A DNA stretch of 52,104 nucleotides from an uncultured Kiritimatiellota bacterium (GTDB lineage: Bacteria; Verrucomicrobiota; Kiritimatiellia; RFP12; UBA1067): the NCBI GenBank assembly GCA_934675625.1, contig CAKURH010000011.1, forward strand, positions 1 through 52,104. The letters run 5' to 3'. Position numbers and translations under genes: made by a program. Positions 32,657 to 43,200 of this stretch are shown here, in pieces. The stretch's first letter is position 1. Each line of letters opens with the position of its first letter. Below the pieces are notes generated by a model. It saw only the letters and a list, made by a program, of their open reading frames with translations. It was not told the DNA's origin and made no database searches.

Positions 32657-34717
32657 TCAGGGCTGCGCGGCGGCGAACTTGACCCAGACGAAGTCCAGCC
32701 GTTCGGGCACCGTGACCGCGAGGCGCGTCCCGTCGAACCGCGCCGTGCCGCGTCCGCCGATGACGGCCGCGTCCGAAAGCCTCGCCGCGCCGAAGATGGG
32801 CGCGAGGTCAAGGGCGCAGTCCGCCCTCTCGTTCAGCTCGCGGAAGAGGAGCGCGTAGCCGCCCGTGCCGTCCGCCGCCTCCGAGACGAAGCCCGTCCAA
32901 GCCACGCCGTCCGGGCGGTTCGCGACCGGGTGGATCACGCCGCCGTGCCAGCGCGCGCGCTCCGCCTTCCACGTGCGCACAAGCGGCGCAAGCGCCGCCA
33001 CCGATCGCTCGGACACGTCGGAAAGCTCCATCCACGCGAGCGGCGAGGCCGCCATGACCGTCGCGAAGAGCGTGTCCGGCCGGTAGTTTCCGTGGCCGAG
33101 CGGACTCCACTCGTAGTTCGCGTGGTTCGTGTCGGGGTTGTTGAACTCGAAGCGCAGGCGCACGGGGTCGATGACGTGCGAGAGGTCCCACAGGTTCTTG
33201 AGCGTGTGGTGCGGCCAGTAGACGGGACGGCGCGTGTAGCGGTTCTCGACGAAGAGCGGGCCGATGTCGAGGAGGCCGAGGAAGCCGGGGCGCACCTCCG
33301 CCGTGCAGTCGAGGTCGAAGACCATGTCGCCGTCCGACTCGGCGAGCATCCTGTCGAACATCTGCCGGTTGCGGGCGAGCGCGCGCGGCGAGAGCAGCTT
33401 CATCGAGTCCATCTTGAAGTAGTCGATGCCGAGCCGGCGGTGGTAGTCGAGGAGGCAGTCCGCGTCGCGCGCCCAGTTCGCCGCGTCGTCGCTGGAGTCC
33501 GGCCCGAACCAGAGGCCGAAGCGCATGCCCTTCGCGCGCGCCTCCCTCACGAGGAATTCGAGCCCGTCCGGGAAGCGTTCGAGGTCCTCCTTCCAGAAGT
33601 CGGGGGCGGCCGCCCAGTAGCCGTTCCAGACCTTCTTCTGTCCGGCGGCGACCCTCTTCTGCGAGTTCTGGGTGCGGCCCCGCTGCCAGCCGTCGTCGAT
33701 CTGGATGACGTCGACGCCGATTTTCGCGCCCGCCGCGATCTCCTTCAGCAGGAAGTCCTGGCAGATGCGGCTGTCGCGGTTGCCCGCGCCCCACGTGTTC
33801 GAGAGCAGGAGGCCGTCGCGTCCGGGACGGTACGGGCGGATCGACCGCTGGAACGCGACGAGCGCGCGCAGACGCCCCGCCTCGCCGCCCGCATAGGCGA
33901 GCTCGACGAGCGAGAAGCCGTTCGCGAGCAGCGAGACGCCCCTGTCCGCGCCGCTCACGATGAAGTCGTCGACGGGCACCGGACGGCTCGACGGCATCGG
34001 CGCGAGGCGCACGAAGACGAGCCCCTCGTCCGCGAGGACGTCCCGCAGGTCGAGGCCGCTCGCCGCGAGCGAGAACGGCCAGTCGTAGCGCATGAGCAGC
34101 CGCTCGTCCACGTCCAGCAGCTGGTCGCGGCTGTCCGTCTGGTCGCGGCAGGTGAAGCCCGTCGCCTTCACGTGCCGCCGGTCGATGGAAATCGTGTCGC
34201 TCGCGGCGGCGGCGGCCTTCAGGCCCCTGTTCGACGCGAGATCCCACGCGCGGTCGGCGTCGTGGACGGGCGCGAACGCCGTCACGCCCGGACGCGTCGC
34301 GATGACGCCCGGCATGTCCGGGTAGAGGTCGAGCCGCGTCACCTGCCCGCCCGCCGTCACGCGGACGCGCACGCCCGCGACGCCGACGGGGCTCCACCGC
34401 GCGGGCTCCGCCACGACCGTCAGCGCGTCGTTTGCAGACTCCTTCTCGGACGCCCGCCCCGCCCACGTCGCGCCGCCCGTGCGCGCGAACGAGACCGTCC
34501 GCAACACGCCGCCCGACGCGACGTAGCGCCGCGTGAACAGGCGGTTGCCGACCTCCAGCGTCTTGTCCGTCCACGCGACGCGGCAGCCGTTCGTCTCGAG
34601 CGCACCCGAAACAGCCGCCGCCTCCTGTGCTGCGGCGCACGCCATGCCACACAGGTTGACGAGCGCAAGCACCGCTGCGCAACAAACGCCTTTTGACAAA
34701 ACGAACATATCCAGCAT
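32657..34717 (-). CDS. Secreted GH36/GH27-type alpha-galactosidase-like glycoside hydrolase
   Basis: The 686-residue protein has a signal peptide (VCCAAVLALVNLCGMACAAA). An N-terminal beta-sandwich (to about 310) precedes a TIM barrel with clan GH-D features: GVDVIQIDDGWQRG, AKGMRFGLWFGPDSS and IDYFKMDSM, where the aspartate after Lys-Met is the expected nucleophile. NPDTNHANYEWSPLGHGNYR and SPLAWMELSDV follow. Clan members release terminal alpha-galactose or related sugars; the substrate here is not certain. It acts outside the cytoplasm. AAGGAGG lies nine bases before the ATG. It follows the ATPase/PD-(D/E)XK gene by 25 bases, an unusual partner for a glycosidase. Confidence 0.78.
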   Translation of the reverse strand: MLDMFVLSKGVCCAAVLALVNLCGMACAAAQEAAAVSGALETNGCRVAWTDKTLEVGNRLFTRRYVASGGVLRTVSFARTGGATWAGRASEKESANDALTVVAEPARWSPVGVAGVRVRVTAGGQVTRLDLYPDMPGVIATRPGVTAFAPVHDADRAWDLASNRGLKAAAAASDTISIDRRHVKATGFTCRDQTDSRDQLLDVDERLLMRYDWPFSLAASGLDLRDVLADEGLVFVRLAPMPSSRPVPVDDFIVSGADRGVSLLANGFSLVELAYAGGEAGRLRALVAFQRSIRPYRPGRDGLLLSNTWGAGNRDSRICQDFLLKEIAAGAKIGVDVIQIDDGWQRGRTQNSQKRVAAGQKKVWNGYWAAAPDFWKEDLERFPDGLEFLVREARAKGMRFGLWFGPDSSDDAANWARDADCLLDYHRRLGIDYFKMDSMKLLSPRALARNRQMFDRMLAESDGDMVFDLDCTAEVRPGFLGLLDIGPLFVENRYTRRPVYWPHHTLKNLWDLSHVIDPVRLRFEFNNPDTNHANYEWSPLGHGNYRPDTLFATVMAASPLAWMELSDVSERSVAALAPLVRTWKAERARWHGGVIHPVANRPDGVAWTGFVSEAADGTGGYALLFRELNERADCALDLAPIFGAARLSDAAVIGGRGTARFDGTRLAVTVPERLDFVWVKFAAAQP

Positions 34718-34742
34718 CTGGATTTTCCTCCTTGTTCTAGCC

Positions 34743-36308
34743 CTATCCGTTCGCCGCGACTTCGACCTGGCGGTCGGAGAGGTTGCGCATCTCGGCGTCG
34801 AACGCCGCGCCGACGAGCGTCACCTTCTTGCCGCACCGCAGCCACTTCTCGTGGTAGCCCTTCGCCTTGATCTGCGCGAGCGCGGCGGCGGCCGTGTCGT
34901 TCAGCTTGAACTCGAAGACGAAGACGTTGTGCGGCGTCTCCACAACCGCGTCCACGCGGCCTCGGTTCGTCCAGCACTCCGCGTGCGTCCGCGCGCCGAT
35001 CAGCACGAACACCGCGTAGAAGAGCGTCTGGTAGTACTTCTCGCGCTTCACGGTGATGTTCGCCGGGATGTTCGCGAAGAAGCACGAGAGCGCGTCCAGC
35101 ATGTCGTCCACGACGTCCGCCCGCAGGGCCTCCACCATCTGCGTCAGCAGCGAGGCGTGCTCGGCGGCCGGCAATGCCGAGAACGTGCGCGAGACGGCCT
35201 TCGAGAAGGCGTTGCGCACTTCGTCGTTCGGAAAGCCGAGCGTGTACTGCGTGTAGACGCCCTCGCGCGCACTGCCCGTGATCGTGAGATAGCCCGTCTG
35301 GTAGAGGAGCGGCATCAGCTCCGGCGCCGAGGGCTCGTAAACCGAGAAGGCTCCCTCGTCCAGCGTCACGCCGTCGACCTGCTCCGGCGCATCCTTCAGC
35401 AGCTGCAGAAGGAACGTCGGCGTCCCCGTCTCGAACCAGTACTCGCCGAACTTGCCCGCCGAGAGGCACTTGCCGACCGAGACGGGATTGAAGACCGGCA
35501 CGGCATTCTCCGCGAACCGGTAGCCGTCGTACATCTTCACGAGATGCGCGAACGTCGACTCCGGGTTCCAGCCATAGTTTGTGCCGAGAGACGCAAGCGA
35601 CCGGGGGAAGTTCGCCTTCACCTCCTCGTGCGTGTAGCCGAAGAGCGTCGCGACGCGCGCGTCCATCGAGAACTCGTTGAGGTTGTTGAGGTCAGAGAAA
35701 ATCGACACCTTCGAGAACTTGCTGACGCCGGTGATGAACGCGAAACGCTGAAGCCCCTCACACGTCTTGATGACAGAATAGAACTCCTTGAGCGCGTCGC
35801 GGATGTCGTCCACGTCCGGCTCTCCGAGGTGTCCGAGGAGCGGCTTGTCGTACTCGTCGACGAGAAGCACCATCTTTCCGTCCGTGGAATGCTTCGCCAG
35901 GTCGGAAATCAGCATCTCGAACTGGCCCGAAACCGGCAGACCCTCGCGCAGGGGGACGCCCAGCCGCTCCGCGTTGAGTAGAAGCTGCACATGAATCTTC
36001 TGCCACAGCATGTCCGCCTTCGCCGCCTGACAGGCTCCCATGTCGAGCTTGAGGACGGGATACGTCTTCGACCAGTCCCAGTCCGGTTCGATGGCAAGCC
36101 CCCTGAAGAGGTCGCGTCGCCCCTCGAAGAGGCACTGGAGCGTCGAGACGGCGAGCGACTTCCCGAAGCGACGCGGACGTGCGACGAAGAACTGCGTACC
36201 AATCGACCCGTCCGCGAGCGTCTTCAGGATCGCCGTCTTGTCCACATAGACGAACCCGCCCTCCCGGACGCGCTCGAACGAATAGGTGTCTGTCGCAATC
36301 TTCTCCAT
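34743..36308 (-). CDS. AAA-ATPase-like protein with PD-(D/E)XK nuclease domain (DUF1703 type)
   Basis: The 521-residue protein belongs to the AAA-ATPase-like/DUF1703 family that is very abundant in gut anaerobes. The N-terminal conserved block YVDKTAILKTL is followed by Walker A ARPRRFGKS (43-51) and Walker B-type MVLLVDEYDKPL, and then FAFITGVSKFSKVSIFSDLN. The C-terminal PD-(D/E)XK domain reads GRVDAVVETPHNVFVFEFKL. The family is of unknown function, possibly mobile or defence-related. The ATG at 36308 was chosen because an extended -10 box ends seven bases upstream, making the transcript leaderless; earlier in-frame starts lie within or before the box. Confidence 0.9.
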   Translation of the reverse strand: MEKIATDTYSFERVREGGFVYVDKTAILKTLADGSIGTQFFVARPRRFGKSLAVSTLQCLFEGRRDLFRGLAIEPDWDWSKTYPVLKLDMGACQAAKADMLWQKIHVQLLLNAERLGVPLREGLPVSGQFEMLISDLAKHSTDGKMVLLVDEYDKPLLGHLGEPDVDDIRDALKEFYSVIKTCEGLQRFAFITGVSKFSKVSIFSDLNNLNEFSMDARVATLFGYTHEEVKANFPRSLASLGTNYGWNPESTFAHLVKMYDGYRFAENAVPVFNPVSVGKCLSAGKFGEYWFETGTPTFLLQLLKDAPEQVDGVTLDEGAFSVYEPSAPELMPLLYQTGYLTITGSAREGVYTQYTLGFPNDEVRNAFSKAVSRTFSALPAAEHASLLTQMVEALRADVVDDMLDALSCFFANIPANITVKREKYYQTLFYAVFVLIGARTHAECWTNRGRVDAVVETPHNVFVFEFKLNDTAAAALAQIKAKGYHEKWLRCGKKVTLVGAAFDAEMRNLSDRQVEVAANG

Positions 36309-36315
36309 GCCGCAC

Positions 36316-36324
36316 ATTATACCA
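36316..36324 (-). promoter_or_regulatory. Extended -10 promoter of the AAA/PD-(D/E)XK gene
   Basis: The minus strand reads TGGTATAAT, ending seven bases before the ATG at 36308. This is the same spacing as for topA and the gene at 1739. The 57 bases between it and the GH51 gene stop hold nothing else recognised. Confidence 0.6.
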
Positions 36325-36381
36325 TAAACGGCCACCATGCCGTCCGTCGCGTCCGGCGAAAAGCGAACCGCCGAACGACTT

Positions 36382-39300
36382 CTACCGCTCCATCACGAGA
36401 CCCTGGTGTCCGGCGGGGATGACGGCCTTGCCCCTGAAGAACGCGCCGAGGTCGGGGTTGCCGGAGAGCGTGTAGGCGCGCAGCACCTTCGGACGCTCCG
36501 GCTCGGCGAAATCCCAGACGACGGCCTTGCGGCCGCTGCGGTTCGTCATCAGCACGAGATTGCCGTCTGCACGCGGAATGCCGCTGAAGCGTGCATCCCG
36601 CCCTTTCCCGAACGCCGGGACGGGCGGCAGCGCGAGCGGTTTTGAATACGTGCCGTCAGCCTCGACCAGCACGTAATACGCCGCCGCCCCATAGTCGTAG
36701 ACGCTCGACTGCGGCTGCTGGATCGTGTAGAGGAACCGATTCGCGCCAAGACGGCAGATGCCGTCGTTCTGCGACCCGAAGAACGGCGCCGTCCGGGCGT
36801 TCTCCTGATTTCCAAAGCGGGGCTTCGGCCCAGTGAAGTCCAGCCAGCCGAGGCCGTTGTACGGCTTCAGGACGGGGAAGCGTCCGTTCACCGCGCCATC
36901 GGCGGGGTATTTGTCCCAGAGGCACGTGCCGGGAAAGGATAGAATCGGATGCGCCGCGCCGAAGTCCGTGGCGTCGTACAGTTCGTACGGGCCGCACCGC
37001 GCCGTCAGGATCACCTTGTCGTCCACCGTCGGCCAGCACCAGAACGCAACCGAGCGGTCGGCGCGCGACGAGGCGGCGCGTCGCGCAATCTCGCGGAAGC
37101 CCGTCGGCCCATCCAGCTCGTAGACCGCGAAGCCGTCCACGCCTTCCGCCGTGACGAAGCGGTCTCCGACGAAGCAACAGTCCGTCACGCGCCGTCCGCC
37201 CGGCAGCGTACCCAGCTTCTCGAACCCCGTTTCCGACAGCCGCAAAACATGCAAACCCGCGTCGCCGAACGCCGCGTAGGCGATGTCGCCGCGCAGCACG
37301 ACCGTGCGCGCCGGACCGGCCGCCGCCGGACGGTACACGTGGAACGCCGCCGTGTCCGTCGGATAGGGCTCGCGGTAATTGGGATGCGCAGGCGGTGTTC
37401 CCTTCGGACGCGCCGGCGGCTTCACGCCCGCGACCGGCAAAATCCACAGCCCGCCCGGAAACAACGTCACGTAGACGCATCCCTCGCCGATCGCACAGGA
37501 ACTGATTGCACCCGACGGCCACTCCTCTTTTCCCTTCTGCGGCACACAGAAGCGATCCACGACCTTCGGCCGAGCCGGATCCTTCACGTCCACGACGAAG
37601 AGCCCGTTGTGCGAATCGCAGCAGAAGGCGAGCCCGTTCGCGACACGCGGCGTCCAGAAATCCTCGTTTCGTGGCGTGAAGACGGGGAAGTCGACGCGCG
37701 AGACCCATTTCGGCTGCACGGGATCGGCGAGCGAGAAGATGTCGAGGCCGCGTCCCGCGCCATACCGATCCTTCACCGTCTTCGCGCGGTGGTGCTTCGC
37801 GTCATGCCCCGTCGAACAGTAAAGGAAGTCGCCGTCGATCTCCAGTCCGTCACCGAAGCCGCCGAGCCGGAGCTTGCCGATCGGACGGAACGTCTTCAGG
37901 TCATGCGCGTCGAAGACCTCCACAGCGCCGCCTCCCCATTCGCCGGAATAGAGGTAGCCGTCGCGGTAGCGGTTCGACTGCGACTCACCCGTCTTGCGGA
38001 TGCAGACGTGCGCCGGGTTGTCGGGGTCGGAGACGTCCACCACCTCCACGCCGTAGATGCGCTCGGAGAGGAACGCCGTCTTCCCGACGACATCGATGCC
38101 CGTCGCGAACTCGACCGAATCGTAGCGCGAACGAAGCCGCATGTTCTTCGGATCACGCGCGTCGATGATCCGCATCCCCGTCTCGCGCGAGACGACGTAG
38201 ACGAAACCGTCCTGTGCAACGACCTGGCGGTTGTTGTCCATGCCGGGCAGCTGTCCGAGAAGCTTCGGCTTCAGCGGTTCGCGCACATCGAACGCCGACA
38301 GTACGCCCCCGGCGACGACGTAGAGCGTCGTCCCGTCAAGGCACACGCCCATCGCCCAATCCGACACGCCGGGCACGCGCACCGCCGGGCCGAGGACGCG
38401 CGCGGCGGCGCCTTTCTCGTAGACAAGCACGGTGTAGGAGAACGGCGGCAGCGTCGCATTCGCCGCGAAGGCTGCCGCGAGGTCTGTCGGGACGATGCGG
38501 TCGGGAACGCGCGCCGGATTGTCGAGGTTCGGGTCGTCCGAAGCGAGCGTCGTCGCGCGCACGAGGCGGTAGCCGTCAAGCCCCGCGAGCGCAAGGGGCT
38601 TCGGTTCGCCGACGGCGTTGACGACATGGAGGACGACCGACGACGTGCCGTCGCGATCCCGCGTCGCCGAGACGACGACGTTCGTGTCGGTACTGGTCGA
38701 TGCGACGAGCCGATCGCGGTGGTTCACCGCCGCCATCTGGTGCGCCCAGCCGTAGCTCTGCAGCCACACCTTGTCGGGCGTGAAGAAAACCATCCCCTGA
38801 TCCCAGCCGTTGTCGTTCTGCAGGTCGGGCTGGAGCGCGTTCACCGGGCAGCTCGTCAGGAGGTCGTCGCCAAGTTCCCGCACGCCCGCGAGCAGCGCCA
38901 CGTGCGCAAGCGCCCGCTCGTGGCGGTGGTGGTGCGCGTTCTCCTCGAAGACCGCGAGACGCATCGTCGTCTGCGGATTCCACGCGCGGAGGCGAGCGAG
39001 GGCGCGCTTCAGCTCCTGTGCCGACTCCCGCGCGGCCGCCACGCTCTTCGTGCTGACATGGACGTCCCAGTAGTCGACGAGGCCGTCCGTCCCGTCGAAC
39101 GCGATCTTCATCAGTTCCGGCGCGTCATCGCGCCAGTAGGCCGCCGAGACGAACTTGAGCGCGGGATTGGCCGCGCGCATCGGCGGCACGAGCCGCTTCA
39201 CCTTCTCCACATAGGCACGGTAGAAGTCGGGCGTGTCCTGCTTGAACCACGGCAAGCCCTCCTCGTTGCCGATCTGCACGTAGAGCGGAATCCGATATGC

Positions 39301-40212
39301 CTTCAGCTCCTGTGCGAACGCAACCGCGTCGGCGACATCCTCGTCGGCGCTGAGCGAGAACGCGCAGGGCACTCTCAGCTCCGCCGCCAGCCGCACGAAC
39401 TCGCGCACGCCGAAGCCGCCGGACGCCCACTTGTACCAGAACCCGTCGTAGGGCGGACGTTCGCCCGTACCGGGCATGTTGCGCAGCCGGTAGCCGGGTG
39501 CGTTCGCCATCGTCCCGCCCCAGCGGAGGAACGTGACGCCCATCGGACGGAACGCCGCCGCGATGTCCGCGCGACAACCGAGGCGACCGAATGCGTCCGT
39601 CGGCTCGTCCGCGAGGTAGGCGTCGTCAATCCAGACCGAGCCCGCGCCGGACGCGCGAACGAAGAACTGCGCCTTTGCGTCCGTCGCCTTGGGCACGAGC
39701 GTGAAATCGAACTTATGCCAACCGTCCGTCGCCTTGTCTAACGCCCGATCCGTCTCCGCGTACGTCCGCGCACCGTCGCGATCCTGAAGCCCGACCGTCA
39801 AGCGGTCGACCCGTCCCCAGGCCCAGAGAGAGCCGACCATCTTCCGACCCTTCCGAACCGACACGCCCCAGCCGTTGAGACCCCGGTTGGCGATCGCGAC
39901 CACGCCGCCGCCGGGGACGAGCTGCTGCGAGGCGTGCCCCCTATGCCAACGGTTCGTCTGCCAGTAGGTGCAGCCGCCCGCTTCCGCCTCGGTCAGAAAC
40001 CACATGCGGCTCGGCCCTGCCGCCGTGCCGCCGCGCGTCGGCTCCTCGAAGCTCTCGCCGAAGAGACGCTGTGCGTCGAGGCCGCCGTAGATCTCGTGGT
40101 TGACGTCCTCCATGCCGATGCCGTAGAGCGTCTTCGGCACGTCGGCGGTGACGTTCTGCACATCCACCGTCACTTGAACGGCGGCCAAAAGAATTCCTGT
40201 CAGTCCGATCAT
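36382..40212 (-). CDS. GH51-type alpha-L-arabinofuranosidase fused to an LVIVD beta-propeller
   Basis: The 1276-residue protein begins with a weak signal sequence (MIGLTGILLAAVQVTVDVQN). The first half resembles GH51: GMEDVNHEIYGGLDAQRLFG (33-52), a carbohydrate-binding-like insert (about 75-205), FLRWGGTMANAPGYRLRNMP, the acid/base region QIGNEEGLPW (E317) and nucleophile region LAVFEENAHHH (E423/424). From about 640 to the end are LVIVD-type propeller repeats: MRIIDARDPKNMRL, VEVVDVSDPDNPAHV, LDIFSLADPVQPKWV and LFVVDVKDPARPKVV. GH51 enzymes release arabinofuranose; what the propeller adds is unknown. The ATG at 40212 follows AAGGGAG by seven bases and is preferred over a TTG six bases earlier. 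It lies 12 bases after the GH78 gene. Confidence 0.8.
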   Translation of the reverse strand: MIGLTGILLAAVQVTVDVQNVTADVPKTLYGIGMEDVNHEIYGGLDAQRLFGESFEEPTRGGTAAGPSRMWFLTEAEAGGCTYWQTNRWHRGHASQQLVPGGGVVAIANRGLNGWGVSVRKGRKMVGSLWAWGRVDRLTVGLQDRDGARTYAETDRALDKATDGWHKFDFTLVPKATDAKAQFFVRASGAGSVWIDDAYLADEPTDAFGRLGCRADIAAAFRPMGVTFLRWGGTMANAPGYRLRNMPGTGERPPYDGFWYKWASGGFGVREFVRLAAELRVPCAFSLSADEDVADAVAFAQELKAYRIPLYVQIGNEEGLPWFKQDTPDFYRAYVEKVKRLVPPMRAANPALKFVSAAYWRDDAPELMKIAFDGTDGLVDYWDVHVSTKSVAAARESAQELKRALARLRAWNPQTTMRLAVFEENAHHHRHERALAHVALLAGVRELGDDLLTSCPVNALQPDLQNDNGWDQGMVFFTPDKVWLQSYGWAHQMAAVNHRDRLVASTSTDTNVVVSATRDRDGTSSVVLHVVNAVGEPKPLALAGLDGYRLVRATTLASDDPNLDNPARVPDRIVPTDLAAAFAANATLPPFSYTVLVYEKGAAARVLGPAVRVPGVSDWAMGVCLDGTTLYVVAGGVLSAFDVREPLKPKLLGQLPGMDNNRQVVAQDGFVYVVSRETGMRIIDARDPKNMRLRSRYDSVEFATGIDVVGKTAFLSERIYGVEVVDVSDPDNPAHVCIRKTGESQSNRYRDGYLYSGEWGGGAVEVFDAHDLKTFRPIGKLRLGGFGDGLEIDGDFLYCSTGHDAKHHRAKTVKDRYGAGRGLDIFSLADPVQPKWVSRVDFPVFTPRNEDFWTPRVANGLAFCCDSHNGLFVVDVKDPARPKVVDRFCVPQKGKEEWPSGAISSCAIGEGCVYVTLFPGGLWILPVAGVKPPARPKGTPPAHPNYREPYPTDTAAFHVYRPAAAGPARTVVLRGDIAYAAFGDAGLHVLRLSETGFEKLGTLPGGRRVTDCCFVGDRFVTAEGVDGFAVYELDGPTGFREIARRAASSRADRSVAFWCWPTVDDKVILTARCGPYELYDATDFGAAHPILSFPGTCLWDKYPADGAVNGRFPVLKPYNGLGWLDFTGPKPRFGNQENARTAPFFGSQNDGICRLGANRFLYTIQQPQSSVYDYGAAAYYVLVEADGTYSKPLALPPVPAFGKGRDARFSGIPRADGNLVLMTNRSGRKAVVWDFAEPERPKVLRAYTLSGNPDLGAFFRGKAVIPAGHQGLVMER

Positions 40213-40224
40213 CTTCAATCTCCC

Positions 40225-43200
40225 TTAGTCAACGTTTCCGGGTCCGACGAGTTCCAGACGCCCCGCGCCGACGGTGCGGACGGGAAGCCCCGGCACGCAC
40301 ACCTCGGCCTCCACGCCGGGCGGTACGGTGAAGTCGTAGGCGATCCGTCTGTCTGGCAGTCGACGCCATGCGGCGGCGAGGCGTCCGTGCGGCGTCTCGA
40401 CGTGCGCCCGCACCCAGTCGAGCTTCGCAATCGGCACGGGCGCGAGCAGCACCTGTGCGAACGCACGCTTCGGCGGATCGGGATAGGTGACGAGCCCCGT
40501 TGCGCCGGGCGACAGGCGGATGCCCGCGAGGTACTGGTAGGCCCAGCCGGCGAAATCGCCGAACATGACATGGTTGCCCGAACCGGCGCGCCAGCTCTCG
40601 AAGAGCGTCGTGCCGCCGCACCGCCGCCAGTGTTCCGGCGACGGGGCTTCGGGGTTCGTGAGCAGATCGTAGGCGAGATCGGTCCGGCCGGCCTCGGAGA
40701 GCATCCGGAAGAGATGCTTCGCGCCGAGAAGCCCCACGTCGGCGACGCGCCCGGCCGCCTCGACCGCCTGGACGAGCCGGGCCCGCGCCGCCGCGACATC
40801 CGCCGGCGGCACGAGGCCGAACGCGAGCGCCACGGCCTGCTCCGTCACGTTCCCCCCGCCGTAGAGGCCGCCCCCGCGCGCAAAGCGCCGGTTGAACGTC
40901 GCGTGCGCCGTCGCCGCGCGGGAAGCCAGCGTCCGTTCCGCCTCCGCATCGCCCGCCACGCGCGCGAGCCGCGCGCCCAGCTCCAGCGAGAGGTACAGGT
41001 AGGCCGTGGCCGTGTAGTCCTGCGGCGTCTGGCTCTTCCAGGGAATCCAGTCCCAGTAGCCGAAGCGGGAATAGCCGTTCTCGGACCGTCCCCATTCGTA
41101 GTCGAGATACCGCCTGAGCGCCGGGAACGTCTCGCGCGCGATCGCCGTGTCGTCCCGGTAGGCGACGAGCGTCCAGGCGAGAATCGGGAAGCCGCTGTTC
41201 CAGGTCGGCCCCGCGAGGCCGAAGCCGAGGCCGCCCCAGCCGCTGGACGGCACGATCACGGGGCAGCGCCCGTCCGGCAGCTGCGCGTCGACGATGTCCC
41301 GCAGCCACTTCTCGTACCCCGCCGTGTTCTCGTAGCGGTACTGCGCGAACTCGGCCACCGTCGCCGCGTCGCAGAGCCAGCCCAGCTTTTCGCGGTGCGG
41401 GCAGTCCGTCGGCACGCCGTCCGTGAAGTTCGCGACGTAGGCGCGCTCGGTCATGCGCACGGTCTCCGTGAAATTCGCATCGGAACAGGCGAAGTCCCCC
41501 GCATCCGGGAACGCCGTCGCCACGACGCACGCCACGACGTCCTCGGCGCGCGGCGCCTCCCGGAGCCCGCTCACCTGCACGTACTGGAAGCCCTTGTAGG
41601 AGAAACGCGGCTCGAACGCCTCGACCGGCACGCCCGAGGCGACGAGGAAATCCGTCTGGAAGCCGAGCGCAAACGGCATGAAGTCCTGCGAGGCGCCATG
41701 CCGCATGAGCGAGTCCGTGCCGCCATGCCCGTGGGCGTCCTGCGTGTAGCAGATGCGGATGCCGTCCCCGCGCTTCGCCCCGCGCACCTTCAGGCGGATC
41801 CAGCCGGACAGGTTTTCGGCAAACCCGATCCGCCAGGCGCCGGGCCCCTGCGGCCGGATGAACGACGGCGGGAGCGTCCGGTGCACTTCGGCGCCCGGCT
41901 GCGCCTCGGCGGCGAGCCGCCCCGCCGGCCCCGCCACCTCCCGCGCGCGGATCTCCCGGACGGCGAAGTCCGGCCCGCGCCGCTCCCACTCCCCGTACAG
42001 TTCGCCCTCGCGGATGTCGTCGTAGACGACGGGGCTCTTCACCTGCCGCCAGGTCCCGTCGGTCGCCACGACCTCCCGCGCGCCGTCCGCATAGTCGAGC
42101 TCCAGCTGCGCGCGGGCACACGGCGCATCCCGCCACGGCGCCTCGCGGAAGTTCCACACCGCAAGCGACCGCATGTCGTACCAGCCGTGCCCGAGCAGGA
42201 GGCGCAGCGCATGGTCGCCCGCGGGCAAATCCCCTTCGAGCAGGTAGGTGGAGTAGAGCACGCGCTTCGTGTAGTCGGTCGGCGCCGGATCGAGCACCTT
42301 CGCCCCGACCTTGCGCCCGTCCAGCTGCGCCTCGTAGAATCCGGGCGCCGTCACGTGCAGCGTCGCGCGCACGAGCCCCGGCTTCACGCGGAACGTCTTC
42401 TCGAAGGCCGGGGAGGCGTTCTCGCGCCGCAGGACGAGCGTGCGGCCGAACGCCGTCCCGCGCACCGTCCCGACCGGCCTCCCGCCCGTCCAGGCGCCGT
42501 CCGTCACGAGCACGCGCCCGTCCGCGAAGTCGAGGCGGGCGAGAAAGGCGTATGCGTTCGTCGGCGAGGCGAGCAGACGGACATTCCCCGGCCCCTCCGT
42601 CACCGTCGCCTCAAGGACGTTCGTGCCCGTCACGAGAAACGGCGTCAGGTCGCGGAAATACGGATAGCGGCAGTCGAGGAACTCCTCCGGCGGCCGGTGG
42701 AAGAGCTTCCCGTTGACCCGGACGACGTGCGCGCGCGTCGCGGCATGGGCGAGGCGGACGGGCCGTCCGTTCGGACGCGCCCCGTCCCACGTGAAGGCCG
42801 TCCGGAACGTGACGCCCGTCCCACCGGGCGGCAAGTCGGCGCACAGCCACTGCGCGTCCCCGAAGTCGAAGTCCGGCTGCGTGCAGGCGGCCGGGCCGAT
42901 CCACCTGCCCTTCCAGTCTTCGGGACGCATCACCCCGGCGACGAACGTCGCGGGGCGGCTCCAGTCCGTTGCCTCCCCGCGTTCGTTCCACGTGCGCACG
43001 CGCCACGCGACGCGCTGCGAGGAGGCCGGCGGTGGCGCCGGCCACGGCACGTTCACATGCGCCTCCCCCGCCGTCTTGCCGAACGCCACGCCGTCGATCT
43101 CCAGCTCGTAGGCCGCCTGCCGCCCGGACGGCAGCTTCCAGCCCAGGCGCGGACGCGGCGCGTCGATCCCGACGGGATTCTCCCGCCACTCCGTCGTGAG

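Noticed and set aside
36949..39741. 930-codon plus-strand frame opposite the GH51-LVIVD gene
   Set aside because: Low-complexity Arg-rich product without domains; the minus strand has recognisable GH51 and propeller motifs.
40213..40218. TTG start six bases upstream for the GH51 fusion
   Set aside because: The ATG at 40212 has better spacing from AAGGGAG.
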